Positions 35,432-44,825 of a stretch of DNA of 64,000 nt are shown piece after piece (position 1 is the stretch's first letter; every line of letters starts with the position of its first letter). The DNA comes from CBDFMR01 sp965249765 (GTDB taxonomy: Bacteria; Bacteroidota; Bacteroidia; Chitinophagales; Saprospiraceae). The stretch is taken from NCBI GenBank assembly GCA_965249765.1, contig CBDFMR010000003.1, forward strand, positions 1 to 64,000, read 5' to 3'. The notes under the pieces were generated by a model, which saw only the letters and a program-made list of their open reading frames with translations, was not told where the DNA came from and ran no database searches. The translations under genes were made by a program, and so were the position numbers.

Positions 35432-36796
35432 ATGGATATAAACGAATTCTGGGAAAATTACACAAACAAAGACATCACAAAAATCTCTGATTTAGTTATC
35501 AATTTTTTTAGTCAAAAATTACCTGACAATATTGAAGAAGAATATGATTTAGGTGAAGTTATTGCAGAATTTACAGGACACCACGAAACGGCAAAGAAAT
35601 ATGATAAGATCGAAGAATATGGTATAGTAATTAAACACCAACAACCACAGCTCTACAAAAAAGAGGGCGACTATATCAATGAGGCACTTGTCAAATATTA
35701 CTGTTTCAATAACGATAAGGACAAATTAAGAGTTCAAGTTTTTGATTTTTTAGATAGGGAGTATGACTATGACATCTTTTTACAAAGTTTTAGACAGCTT
35801 TTATATAATGGTTTTATTGATATCACAAATCATATTATCAAACAAGAATATACAAATATCAAAGAATCTCCAAGACTAATTGAAGGTGCAGAATTTGAAC
35901 TGGCGCTTGCCAAATATTATATTGAATTAGAACTTTTTGTATCAAATCATTCAAATTCTAATACGGTAAATCTTTTGCCCCTCAGAGAAATTCTTAAAGA
36001 ATATGATTTCAACTTTGATGATCAATATTTTGAGCATATCGCAATAGGGCTAGCTCAATCTTCTAAAAAACAATGGCAAGAATTAATTAAAGAATTCCCT
36101 TCTGATAGATCTTATGTTATGGCAGCTTTGGAAATTGGATTCCTCCAAAGTATGAAATCTAAAAACTGTTCTTTCCCAACCAGTGGAATGATTTGGTATA
36201 AATTATTCAGTTATTTTGAAGAGAGTAAAGCAAATCATTGGGCTAATTATTTTTCTTTCGAACCTCTTTCATTCAAAGAATTTATTAATAGTCAATCCAG
36301 TATATTTTCTGATAATATTATTGATGAAGCTCTTATACTTTGGGGTAGCAGTTATATAAATGACTTCTTACTTCACAGCCAAATTATATCTGACATACAA
36401 TACAATAATCACAAAGAAATAATTGAACATTTCAAAAGTGATTTCAAAGAATTGAATGAACACTACTTATGGGAATATAACTTTGTTCATAAATGGGAGC
36501 CAGATTTAAGTTATACTTTAGAAAACTGGGAAAATGAAAAAAATGATTTTATCGCATCTTATGATCTAGAAATTAAACCAGGTGAATTAGATTCCCTTAA
36601 ATTTGAAAAACTATTTGGAAAACCATTTCCCGATGAAAGCATTAATCCAAATATAAAATCAATAAATTCGACAAAAAAGATTGGACGAAACGAAAAAGTT
36701 AATGTAAAGTATAAGGATGGTTCTGTGAAAAATGGTATAAAGTATAAAAAAGTAATGCACGATCTTAATGATGGAGAATGTGAATTAATTGAATAA
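35432..36796 (+). CDS. Hypothetical 454-aa protein with degenerate SEC-C-like tail, copy 2
   Basis: Same predicted protein as 25813-27177: helical body, no export signal, C-terminal KIGRNEKVNVKY tail. It ends the duplicated block. The following attC has a different right core, so the next cassette differs from that after copy 1. Confidence 0.55.
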   Translation: MDINEFWENYTNKDITKISDLVINFFSQKLPDNIEEEYDLGEVIAEFTGHHETAKKYDKIEEYGIVIKHQQPQLYKKEGDYINEALVKYYCFNNDKDKLRVQVFDFLDREYDYDIFLQSFRQLLYNGFIDITNHIIKQEYTNIKESPRLIEGAEFELALAKYYIELELFVSNHSNSNTVNLLPLREILKEYDFNFDDQYFEHIAIGLAQSSKKQWQELIKEFPSDRSYVMAALEIGFLQSMKSKNCSFPTSGMIWYKLFSYFEESKANHWANYFSFEPLSFKEFINSQSSIFSDNIIDEALILWGSSYINDFLLHSQIISDIQYNNHKEIIEHFKSDFKELNEHYLWEYNFVHKWEPDLSYTLENWENEKNDFIASYDLEIKPGELDSLKFEKLFGKPFPDESINPNIKSINSTKKIGRNEKVNVKYKDGSVKNGIKYKKVMHDLNDGECELIE

Positions 36797-36806
36797 TTTT
36801 ACGGCA

Positions 36807-36871
36807 GCCAACAAAGTGCAGAACGTACATAGTCGCTAAACGCGCCTACGTCGTCTGCACAGAGCGTTGTC
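36807..36871 (+). other. attC-like site 16 (copy of site 12 with new right core)
   Basis: Left core GCCAAC 36807-36812 and stem as in site 12, but right core GTTGTC 36866-36871. It is the last recognisable site; the cassette it opens is cut about 37 bases later by IS5, so the array's original end is not in the window. Confidence 0.8.
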
Positions 36872-36907
36872 AACCATTAAGGTGAAATACCATTTAATAA
36901 CCAAACA

Positions 36908-38026
36908 GGCTTTGTTGCATGAATAAGTCATCAAAAAAAAAGCATAGCTATGGCTTAATAGCTATAGGTTTAAGCCACCTTTTTACAAACAGGCATACCA
37001 AGGCCTGTCATTATATTTAAGCATGCTACTTTTATTGCAACTTCACTTTGCTGGGTTTCGAATCGACGGGAGTATAGCTGTGGGCCAAATATTGTCTTGA
37101 ATCGAAACATTGCTGTTTCTGATAAACTCCGTCTGTGGTATCCACTTTGATCCTTCCATTTCTTTCGGCCTTTCTTTTCTATTTTCTTTATGATCTCGTT
37201 GCGATCAAGATCCAGTAACTCGTCATTTTCATCTACCCAGTAGATGGCATTTTCTTGTGGAGGTATTACCCCCTCTATCTGTTTTTCCTTGAGCATTTCC
37301 CATATCTCATATGTGTCATAGGCTCCATCTGCTCCAAAGCGGTCTATAGGACTTTTTACCTGATCCAATAATTGTGGAACCTGCTGAGCATCTCCATCTC
37401 CTTTGCTGTTTTTTGTCAATACCTGTGCATGGATATATCCGGTCTTTTCATCTACCCCTATATGCAGCTTACGCCATGTCCGGCGCTTATTATACCCATG
37501 TTTACGTACCTTCCATTCCCCTTCTCCATATACCTTGAGTCCCGTTGAATCTAATACTATAAACATGGGGCCCTTTGTTTTGGGAACATCCATTTTTACT
37601 TCCACTTGTTTTGCCCTACGGCTTATTTGACAATAGCTCGGAACGCTCAATTCTATCCCCATCATGCCTAACAATGAACTGGCAAAACCCTCTAATTGTC
37701 GGTACTTCAACCCAAATACTACCTTGAGCTGTAGCAAGCTCCTCATGCATTGTTGTGAATATTTATACTGGGCTCCTTTTTGATTAGGACCTTGGTAATA
37801 CCAGCAGTCTAATAAGGCCTCATCAAACCATATAGTTATGTCTCCTCGTTTTACAAGACTCCTATTGTATTCTCTCCAATTTGTGATCTTATACTTGTTT
37901 TTCTTCTGCTTTTTTTGCTTTCCCCCAACCTTAGTTTCTTGCTTTGTCATGTGGCTTGCTTTGTAAGGTTGGGCTCTCAAAGATACTATCTCCATCTCTT
38001 TTATCATCCATTCATGCAACAAAGCC
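36908..38026 (-). mobile_element. IS5-family insertion sequence
   Basis: About 1.12 kb with terminal inverted repeats GGCTTTGTTGCATGAAT (36908-36924) and its complement (38010-38026). No target duplication is visible: left flank is cassette DNA, right flank is inside an IS4-like transposase. This suggests an adjacent deletion or recombination after insertion. Confidence 0.85.
36970..37950 (-). CDS. IS5-family transposase
   Basis: The frame is open from 38028, inside the terminal repeat; the ATG at 37950 (MTKQETKVGG) is a reasonable internal start, 38007 another. The IS5-type N-terminal region (YKITNWREYNRSLVKRGDITIWFDE) is followed by the DDE core: MFIVLDSTGLKVYGEGEW, FGADGAYDT and the Y-R-E equivalent HRRSLSETAMFRFKTIFG. 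Appears intact. Confidence 0.88.
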   Translation of the reverse strand: MTKQETKVGGKQKKQKKNKYKITNWREYNRSLVKRGDITIWFDEALLDCWYYQGPNQKGAQYKYSQQCMRSLLQLKVVFGLKYRQLEGFASSLLGMMGIELSVPSYCQISRRAKQVEVKMDVPKTKGPMFIVLDSTGLKVYGEGEWKVRKHGYNKRRTWRKLHIGVDEKTGYIHAQVLTKNSKGDGDAQQVPQLLDQVKSPIDRFGADGAYDTYEIWEMLKEKQIEGVIPPQENAIYWVDENDELLDLDRNEIIKKIEKKGRKKWKDQSGYHRRSLSETAMFRFKTIFGPQLYSRRFETQQSEVAIKVACLNIMTGLGMPVCKKVA

Positions 38027-38244
38027 ATTCCAAATTGAATATTTGTATCGAGATGCGAAGCAATTTACAGGACTACAGCATGGACAATCCAGAAGTCTTT
38101 CGAAAATGAACAATCACTTCAATATCAGCCTCACCTCCGTGTCCATAGGCAAAGTACTATTAAGAGATCAAATTCCTAAAGACGAAAAAGTCAGTTTGTC
38201 AATAGCTGATATATGCACTGAATTGAAAAATAGAAAAATGATTT

Positions 38245-39211
38245 AGAGATCGCTATTTAAGTGCATACTAATTTGGTGTGGTATATTTTTTGAGCCTTCA
38301 TCATTCTAGAAACAAGGTTGTGAAAGATTGTTTTCTTACTACGCGATCGGTTTAATCTGTAACAAAATTCATCAAAGTATCTGTTGATGTGAAACGGACT
38401 AACGTAGGAGTAGGTGGCTCTAATCCAAGATTTTACTTGATGAATCATGGTATGTAATATTTTGAAGTTCTTGCCTTTATCACTGGGTATCTGGTCTATA
38501 TTATACTCCTTTGCAATTGGTCCATATCCTCTCCATAAGTCTGTAGTGATATTGGCGTCTTTGCAAATGTGCTTATCAAATATTGGCCGTAACTCCTTGG
38601 CCGAAAAGTCCTTTATCTGATTAACATACATTCTTTTTACCTTCCCAGCATCGGTTAGTTGTAGTGCCACGACAGCCTTCTTTTTCTTGGTATCATAGCT
38701 TCTGCCTACCTTACCATCTTCTTTTCCTCCTACTACAAATTCATCCACTTCTACTCGTTTATCCATTGGTTGGGTTTCACTAGACTTCATAGCTTCACGT
38801 ACTTTATACATAAACATCCTAGCTGTATAGGGTGTAACACCTATTCGTTTAGCTAAATAGCTAGCCGATAAACTTCGGGTAGTTGTTGCCATTTCAAAAC
38901 AAATGATAAAGGCTTTGTCTAAGCCAAATTTTACTTTATGAAAAAGAGTATTTGCTGATGGCGACTCAGTGTGACTGCACTTGTTACAGGTACGATTCAA
39001 ATTAGTACGAATTTGACAGGCCTTGTGAGCACATTTTACACATTTAAAGCCGTTCTTCCACTTAATCCCAGCCAGATATTCCTTACAAGAATCCACAGTA
39101 TTGAACCGAACATAGAACTCTTGAGCATTTTGTCCTTCAAAATTAATCATAATTGAACCATTTTATTGACTTGTAAGATACACTTTTATATGTATCTATC
39201 TAGCGATCTCT
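38245..39211 (-). mobile_element. IS1595-family insertion sequence
   Basis: Ends AGAGATCGCT (38245-38254) and AGCGATCTCT (39202-39211) are inverted. The flanking AAAATGATTT is duplicated at 38235-38244 and 39212-39221 (up to 10 bases; 8 is usual). Inserted into the IS4-like remnant. Confidence 0.85.
38257..39150 (-). CDS. IS1595-family (ISXO2-like) transposase
   Basis: 297 aa. An N-terminal zinc ribbon (CVKCAHKACQ, CNKCSH) near 37-63 is followed by the ISXO2-like DDE domain: VEVDEFVVGGKEDGK near 128-142, DLWRGY near 203, and HIKR-region equivalent near 245-260. Complete between the element's ends. Confidence 0.9.
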   Translation of the reverse strand: MINFEGQNAQEFYVRFNTVDSCKEYLAGIKWKNGFKCVKCAHKACQIRTNLNRTCNKCSHTESPSANTLFHKVKFGLDKAFIICFEMATTTRSLSASYLAKRIGVTPYTARMFMYKVREAMKSSETQPMDKRVEVDEFVVGGKEDGKVGRSYDTKKKKAVVALQLTDAGKVKRMYVNQIKDFSAKELRPIFDKHICKDANITTDLWRGYGPIAKEYNIDQIPSDKGKNFKILHTMIHQVKSWIRATYSYVSPFHINRYFDEFCYRLNRSRSKKTIFHNLVSRMMKAQKIYHTKLVCT

Positions 39212-39324
39212 AAAATGATTTATAGAGTTTTTTCAAAGTATGGTCTCGACCATACCTTTATAAAAGTCCACCCTAACTATCATCAACTACTAAATTATGG
39301 TAAAATCGCCGCTTAATTCCTTAA

Positions 39325-40119
39325 CGGACTATTGTAATAAGAAATGAAGCCACCAGAACAATCAACAATATTTTTACTGCCCTATGCCGTGAGATAAAAG
39401 AAATTGACAGAAAATATATTGTAAACAGCTATAAGAACTCATTTATAGAGCTACTCAAAAACATTTCTTCAATTTCCGTAAATATTAATGATGATGACGA
39501 TTTAAGTCAAAGAATAATAAGTGTACTCCAAGAAAATGGGATAAGAATGTTATTAGAATTACAGCACCTCTTTAGTCAGTACCTAAACTCAATTGAAGCA
39601 GATAAGTATCAAATCTTTCAAGAATATCTTAACCAACCTCCACCTGAAAACGAATACTATAAAGTGTCAGATGATATTAGACAATTTAAACAGCACATTA
39701 CAGAAGCAAAAACAGGCATTAAACTAAAGCCAGTTAGCAATCCAAACGCATTATCCTTTGGTTTTTTGGGTGATGCGGATAAATTGCAATCGGTTTTAAA
39801 TCGACTTGAACTTTCAATAGATCTATTGAAGAATGAAACAACAAGCAACTATCTATATGAAGTTTTAACAACGGATGATATAGACTTAAATGGTCCTAAA
39901 ATATTCTTAGGATTAAATACAAATGAGTTCAGATATATACTCGACCAAATAAAACCAAAATTTAAAAATCTAAAATTATCGATGATTGAAAAAACCAATC
40001 TTTTTAGAAGTAAAGACAATCCCAATAACAACCTAAAAGCACGTACATTATCTTCAAGTAAACCTGCCTACAATACAGCAAACAAAGCAACTATTGACAA
40101 CATTCTCAAAGAATTATAA
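39325..40119 (+). CDS. Conserved Bacteroidota mobile-element protein, 5' truncated
   Basis: The frame is open from 39325 but has no ATG until 39547; the sequence upstream (TINNIFTALCREIKEIDRKY) looks coding, so the true start was lost when the IS4-like element inserted. About 260 residues remain, helical and charged, without a recognised catalytic motif. Its place before small excisionase-like HTH genes and a DUF3987 gene is typical of uncharacterised proteins in Bacteroidota integrative elements. Function unknown. Confidence 0.5.
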   Translation, partial: RTIVIRNEATRTINNIFTALCREIKEIDRKYIVNSYKNSFIELLKNISSISVNINDDDDLSQRIISVLQENGIRMLLELQHLFSQYLNSIEADKYQIFQEYLNQPPPENEYYKVSDDIRQFKQHITEAKTGIKLKPVSNPNALSFGFLGDADKLQSVLNRLELSIDLLKNETTSNYLYEVLTTDDIDLNGPKIFLGLNTNEFRYILDQIKPKFKNLKLSMIEKTNLFRSKDNPNNNLKARTLSSSKPAYNTANKATIDNILKEL

Positions 40120-40126
40120 AAAAGAG

Positions 40127-40157
40127 CATTGGTATCATTGGTATATACCATTGGTAT
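40127..40157 (+). promoter_or_regulatory. Three CATTGGTAT iterons
   Basis: CATTGGTAT at 40127-40135, 40136-40144 and 40149-40157, with a palindromic centre TGGTATATACCA (40139-40150). They lie about 80 bases before the first of two small HTH genes, a place for a regulator or excision-factor binding site. Confidence 0.5.
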
Positions 40158-40239
40158 CTAAATAGGTCAATGATTATCAGTTAGTTACGAGATTATTTTG
40201 CGGTCAGAAATGATTGTTAAACAATAAAATTTCGTAACG

Positions 40240-40542
40240 ATGAGTACAGAAAATTTAATCTTAGAGAAGCTCTCACAGTTAGAGCAAAAAATCGACCAAC
40301 AGGCACTATTAAAAAAAGAAGTCCTAAACTTCAATGATGCCTGTATCTATCTTGATATAAGTGCTTCCCACTTATACAAGCTCACTTCGCAAAAGTTAGT
40401 ACCGCATTTCTGCCCACAGGGCAAGAAATTGTATTTCAATCGTCAAGAATTGGACGAGTGGCTACAACGTAACCGTCAGTCCTCCACGGATGAAATAGAG
40501 AAAGAAGCAGCCAACTATATCATTAAAAATAAAAGGAAATAG
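40240..40542 (+). CDS. Excisionase-like helix-turn-helix protein 1
   Basis: 100 aa. A short coiled coil (ILEKLSQLEQKIDQQ) is followed by a MerR/excisionase-type HTH_17 domain (NFDACIYLDISASHLYKL..., KLYFNRQELDEWL). Such proteins in Bacteroidota elements act as excision or transfer regulators. Two bases separate it from the next, related HTH gene. Confidence 0.8.
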   Translation: MSTENLILEKLSQLEQKIDQQALLKKEVLNFNDACIYLDISASHLYKLTSQKLVPHFCPQGKKLYFNRQELDEWLQRNRQSSTDEIEKEAANYIIKNKRK

Positions 40543-40544
40543 AT

Positions 40545-40823
40545 ATGGGCTACTATAATCCTTTAGACGAAAAGTTAGAGCAAATTGAAGAACGCTTGGA
40601 TGATTTACTTCTATTGCTGAAAGACAAGCAAAGAACCAATCCAGATCAAGTGTTTTTCGATACCCAAGAGTTTCTACAGATAATGAATGTAAGCAAACGA
40701 ACAGCTCAGTATTGGAGAGACAGCGGACTGATAGGTTATTGTCAGATAGGGTACAAAATCTATTACCGCCTGAGCGACATTCTCACATTCCTCGACAAGC
40801 ACTTTCAATCTCCAAAGCAATAA
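40545..40823 (+). CDS. Excisionase-like helix-turn-helix protein 2
   Basis: 92 aa. N-terminal coiled coil (KLEQIEERLDDLLLLLKDK) and an HTH_17-like domain (FLQIMNVSKRTAQYWRDSGLIGYCQIGYKIYYRLSDILTFL). Same design as the preceding gene; the pair is a common signature of Bacteroidota integrative and conjugative elements. 24 bases before the primase gene. Confidence 0.8.
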   Translation: MGYYNPLDEKLEQIEERLDDLLLLLKDKQRTNPDQVFFDTQEFLQIMNVSKRTAQYWRDSGLIGYCQIGYKIYYRLSDILTFLDKHFQSPKQ

Positions 40824-40847
40824 CCCTTCAATTCAAATAATAAAATA

Positions 40848-43103
40848 ATGGCTTCTTCAACAATATTTAAAAATTTCAATCAACCAGATGGCAACCGTTC
40901 TTTGTTGCTACTCACAAAAGATATAGCAGAAGGTAAATACAAGGATCTTATTGCTCCTATTCGTGTGGCTATCGGAACGGGAAACCAAGACCGAGTAGAT
41001 AGGCTAAAGAAAGAGCTGCCTGCATTCACTCCTTCAGGAACTTTTGAAGGTGGCCGCAAGATGGAATACCTCACAATGTACAGTGGTTTTGTTCACTTAG
41101 ACTTTGACAAGCTAAATCCTAATGACTTGGCTAAAGCCAAATCACAGGTGCAAGAAATGCCTACCACTTTTGCTTGTTTCACAAGCCCAAGCGGTAACGG
41201 CCTAAAAATATTTGTAGAAGTCGATAGCACAGTAGAGCACCACAGTATTGCATATAAGCAAGTACAAGAGCATTACGAAAACTACTTAGGTATTGAAGCT
41301 GACCCAAAGTGTAAAGATATTACACGGCTTTGCTTCGTGTCTGACGACACGGAAGCATACCGTAACATTCAAAATGAAAAATTCAAAATACAGCTTCCAC
41401 TTAATGCAATTCAAGTTCCAGAGCCAAAACCAATAAAACCGCAAACTGTACAGGAAGAAGAAAACAATCCGTTTTTAGAACAGCAATTTGATGACTGCAT
41501 AAGTTTTACTGAAAATAAATACAGTTATGTAGAAGGCGGTAGAAACAACTTTGTTTATCAATTGGCTTGTAATTGTAACCGAAAGGGAATACCCTTTGAT
41601 GATACATTATTCTTGATTAGAAATAGGTACGACCTAAAAGATTTTGAAGTTACAGCTTCCGTAAAGAGTGCCTACAATCATAATGCAACCCAATTTGGAG
41701 CATATAAAAAAGTGAAGCCCACAACCAAAGAAGAACTAACAACTGATAATGATTATCTAAAAAATACACCAACCTATAATGATGATATATTTGACGTTCT
41801 GCCTGACATACTTAGAAACGGTGCAATAGCATTTACAGATAAAAGAGAGCGTGATGTTTTTCTCACAGGTGCTTTAGCAATCCTTAGCGGATGCTTACCA
41901 AACGTAGTAGGATAATATGCCAGAGAAACAGTATATCCAAATCTATTTGCTTTTATCATTGCTCCAGCTGCAAGTGGAAAAGGAGCTTTGAAGTTTGCCA
42001 AGAAATTGGGCGACAAACACCAAGACCATTTATTAGAATGCAACAAGGCGGCCAAGGAGCAATTCGATACAGAATTAGCAGAATTTAAAGCAAGTCAGAG
42101 AGACAGAAAGAAAGGCGAGTCAGTAAATTCTGAAGAACCAGAAAAGCCACCGTTTAAAGTAGCATTCATTCCTGCTAATAGTAGCTATGCCAAAATCCTA
42201 CAACACATACAACAGAATGAAGGCACAGGAATAATATGTGAAACAGAAGCAGATAGTATGGGCAATGTAATGAAACAAGAATGGGGTGGATATTCCGATA
42301 TGCTCCGAAAAGCATTTCACCACGAAACTATAAGCCTTTCACGAAAAACTAATGACGAATATATCTCTATCAAAGAACCTAAAATATCCATTGCATTATC
42401 GGGAACACCTGGGCAAGTAGGCAATCTTATCACTTCCGCAGAAGATGGCCTGTTTAGCCGCTTTATTTTCTATGCATTCAAAGTAGAACAGATTTGGAGA
42501 GACGTGTCGCCTTACGGCAACACGATCAACCTTAATCAGCAATTCAATGTATTGTCAGAGCAAACATTTCAAATGATACAATTCTTTGAGCAATCACCAA
42601 CCGATATAAAACTAACGGCTGACCAATGGAAAGCGATAAATGATATTGGTCAAAAATGGCTTACAGAAATCACACTATTCACTTCTGAGGAAGCTGGAAG
42701 CGTAGCAAAAAGATTAGGCATTATCCTTTACCGTTTGGCTATGATATTCACAGCCCTTAGGAAGTTTGAAAATGGAGAAGCAACCAAGGAAATGCTTTGC
42801 ACAGATGAAGATTTTGAAATAGCGCTGAACATTGCAAATACCTTTGTTGACCACAGCGTGCTAATGTTTAACAATCTGCCCAAACAAGAAGATACGGGAC
42901 CATTTAAAGGGGCAAATAACAAAAAGAAATTCTTTGAAGCTCTACCCAAACGCTTCAAAAGAGAAGAAGCTGTCCGTATCGGGAATAAGTACAATCTGAA
43001 AATTAGAACAATAGATAGTTTTTTAAAAGAACTGTTTAACAAATCCGTACTCACCAAACCCGAATATGGATTGTACGAAAAGGTTAGGCCGCCACAGGGC
43101 TAA
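40848..43103 (+). pseudogene. BT4734-like/DUF3987 primase-helicase gene broken by an in-frame stop
   Basis: The first part (40848-41915) holds the BT4734/BF3469 (VirE-N-like, primase-type) domain and ends ...LSGCLPNVVG, then TAA at 41913-41915. The same frame continues (YARETVYPNLFAFIIAPAASGKGALKF) through a DUF3987 ATPase to 43103; the Walker A-like ASGKG follows the stop by about 20 codons. Removing one stop restores a ~750-aa protein of normal design. Sequencing error or stop suppression cannot be excluded. Its end overlaps the convergent permease gene by 20 bases. Confidence 0.8.
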
Positions 43104-43950
43104 TTCTTTTCTTACCCATTTGAAATATTACAAGCACTAAGGCGATACCATAAATTATCTGCCGCATATTAGCTGCAATGGACGATGGCATTCCTACAAA
43201 TCGTAAAGCCTCAGGAAGTAGAACTAAAAACGCAGCGGCCAGAAATATGCCTTTCAGATTTCTCATTCCACCAATGATGACAATGCTCAGAATGAAAATT
43301 GATTCATCAATCGTAAAACTTGTAGGATCTATGTAGCTGATATAATGGGCATATAGCACCCCTGCTATGGAAGCTAACATTCCACTAATGACAAATGAAA
43401 CCACTTTAGCTTGGCTGACATTTTTACCCAAACTTTTAGTATAAACTTCGTCTTCACTCAATGCCCTTAATACCCGACCAAATGGAGATGACGAAATATG
43501 ATGAAGAATAAACCAAACTAATCCGGCAAAAAATGCAGATAATAGCAAGAAAGAGATTTTAGACTCAAATGCAAAACCAAATACCTCAAACGAAGGGATT
43601 CCAGGAATGCCTAATGGGCCTCTGGTTACTTCCTGCCAGTTATTCATAATGGAGAAGATGACTACCTGAATCCCGAGTGTGATGATGATATAATAATCGT
43701 CAATAGTCTTAACAGCTACCTTTGATACCGCATAAGCAATAACTCCAGAAAGGATAAGTGCCAAAGGCAAAGTAATTAAAACAGGTATTCCGAAATTGAC
43801 TGTTAATAAAGCAGATACATAAGCTCCTATACCATAAAAACCTGCCTGAGCCAAAGAGATTTGCCCACTATACCCAGCTACCAAACTAAGCGACTGAGCC
43901 AGTATGGTATAGATACAAATCAATATGCCCAAGTGCAGAATGTAGTCCAT
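43084..43950 (-). CDS. ABC transporter permease, LivM type
   Basis: 288-aa inner-membrane protein with about eight to nine hydrophobic helices. LSLVAGYSGQISLAQAGFYGIGAYVSALL near 20-48 is the LivM/UrtC family signature, and the cytoplasmic EAA-like loop (ALSEDEVYTKSLGKNVSQAKV) lies near 180-200. It partners the LivH-type permease, sharing one base with its stop. Last gene of the operon. Confidence 0.88.
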   Translation of the reverse strand: MDYILHLGILICIYTILAQSLSLVAGYSGQISLAQAGFYGIGAYVSALLTVNFGIPVLITLPLALILSGVIAYAVSKVAVKTIDDYYIIITLGIQVVIFSIMNNWQEVTRGPLGIPGIPSFEVFGFAFESKISFLLLSAFFAGLVWFILHHISSSPFGRVLRALSEDEVYTKSLGKNVSQAKVVSFVISGMLASIAGVLYAHYISYIDPTSFTIDESIFILSIVIIGGMRNLKGIFLAAAFLVLLPEALRFVGMPSSIAANMRQIIYGIALVLVIFQMGKKRISPVAA

Positions 43951-44825
43951 CAGATTTCCGCTTTTTTAAGTCGTTGACCAGAAAACCCATAAGGTCTAAA
44001 ATATAAGAATACAATAAGGATAATATATGCCGTAGCATTCATCCACTTGCTATCCAAATGGAAAGCAGCCAGATGTTGAGCTGTTGCCAATAGCAAAGCT
44101 CCCAAGAGCAAATACCGCATCTTCCCCATACCGCCTATAATCATTGCTACTACGCCATATAGTAGCCAGTTGAAACCCATTGTCGGTGTCATATCTGTAT
44201 CAGCAGCTATGAGTATTCCGGCACAGGCTGCCAAGCTCGTACCGATAATAAAACTCCACATCACCGCTTTGTCTTTTGAAATACCAAGTAATCCACTTAA
44301 TTCAGGATTGGATGATACCGCTTTAATTTGTTGTCCAATATTGGTTCGCTCCAAAAACAACCAACTTAAAACTATCAATCCACAACTAACTACTATGGTG
44401 ATGATCTGCACATCGGTAATATAAGCTCCCAGAATTTGATGACCTTCTTTCACCGGCCAAGTGCGAAAACTCATCGTACTATCTCCCCATATCATAGAAA
44501 TAACATTTTGTAACACCACATACACGCCAAGTGATGCTACTAATAACTGCCAGCTTTCTACTTGTCTTTTTTGTAAGGGTTTATAAATGAATTGATTGAC
44601 CAAAAACATTAAGCCTATTCCAAATAGTATGGAGATTGGGACCGCAATCATTAGTGGCAGATTGAGCTGTATGGATATCAAATAAGTAATGTATGCCCCA
44701 AAGGTGAGAGCAATTGCGTGTGAGATATGAAAAATTTTAATACTCTTATAAATTTGAACAAAGGATAATGATAGAAGCAGAATAATACTTGTAGATTGGA
44801 CAATATTAATAGTAATCTGAAGCAT
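43950..44825 (-). CDS. ABC transporter permease, LivH type
   Basis: 291 aa, about eight membrane helices. Family features: IFHISHAIALTFGAYITYLI near 28-47, RRTNIGQQIKAVSSNPELSGLLGI-type loop near 165-190 and GGMGKMRYLLLGALLL near 235-250. Forms the second half of the membrane channel for a branched-chain amino acid, urea or amide-like solute. Starts one base into the stop of the preceding gene. Confidence 0.88.
   Translation of the reverse strand: MLQITINIVQSTSIILLLSLSFVQIYKSIKIFHISHAIALTFGAYITYLISIQLNLPLMIAVPISILFGIGLMFLVNQFIYKPLQKRQVESWQLLVASLGVYVVLQNVISMIWGDSTMSFRTWPVKEGHQILGAYITDVQIITIVVSCGLIVLSWLFLERTNIGQQIKAVSSNPELSGLLGISKDKAVMWSFIIGTSLAACAGILIAADTDMTPTMGFNWLLYGVVAMIIGGMGKMRYLLLGALLLATAQHLAAFHLDSKWMNATAYIILIVFLYFRPYGFSGQRLKKAEI

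Larger units (their letters stand above)
38027..39316 (+). pseudogene. C-terminal remnant of an IS4-like transposase, interrupted by IS1595
   Basis: The plus-strand frame just right of IS5 reads PFQIEYLYRDAKQFTGL, HFNISLTSVSIGKVLL and IADICTELKNRK, the usual end of IS4-type DDE transposases. When the IS1595 element and one 10-base target copy are removed, the frame continues without a break (IYRVFSKYGLDHTFIK) to a TAA at 39314-39316. The 5' part is missing, cut by IS5. Confidence 0.75.

Noticed and set aside
8274..36871. CRISPR or simple dispersed repeat as explanation of the attC-like sites
   Set aside because: Sites vary in sequence and length while keeping paired cores and polarity, and are separated by whole genes rather than short spacers.
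37944..38246. 100-aa plus-strand ORF across the IS5 end as a gene
   Set aside because: Its first part reads antisense through IS5; only the part after 38027 is meaningful, as an IS4-like transposase tail.
41988..43103. Second half of the primase-helicase as an independent gene
   Set aside because: Same frame as the first half, starts after the Walker A-like motif; one stop explains the split.
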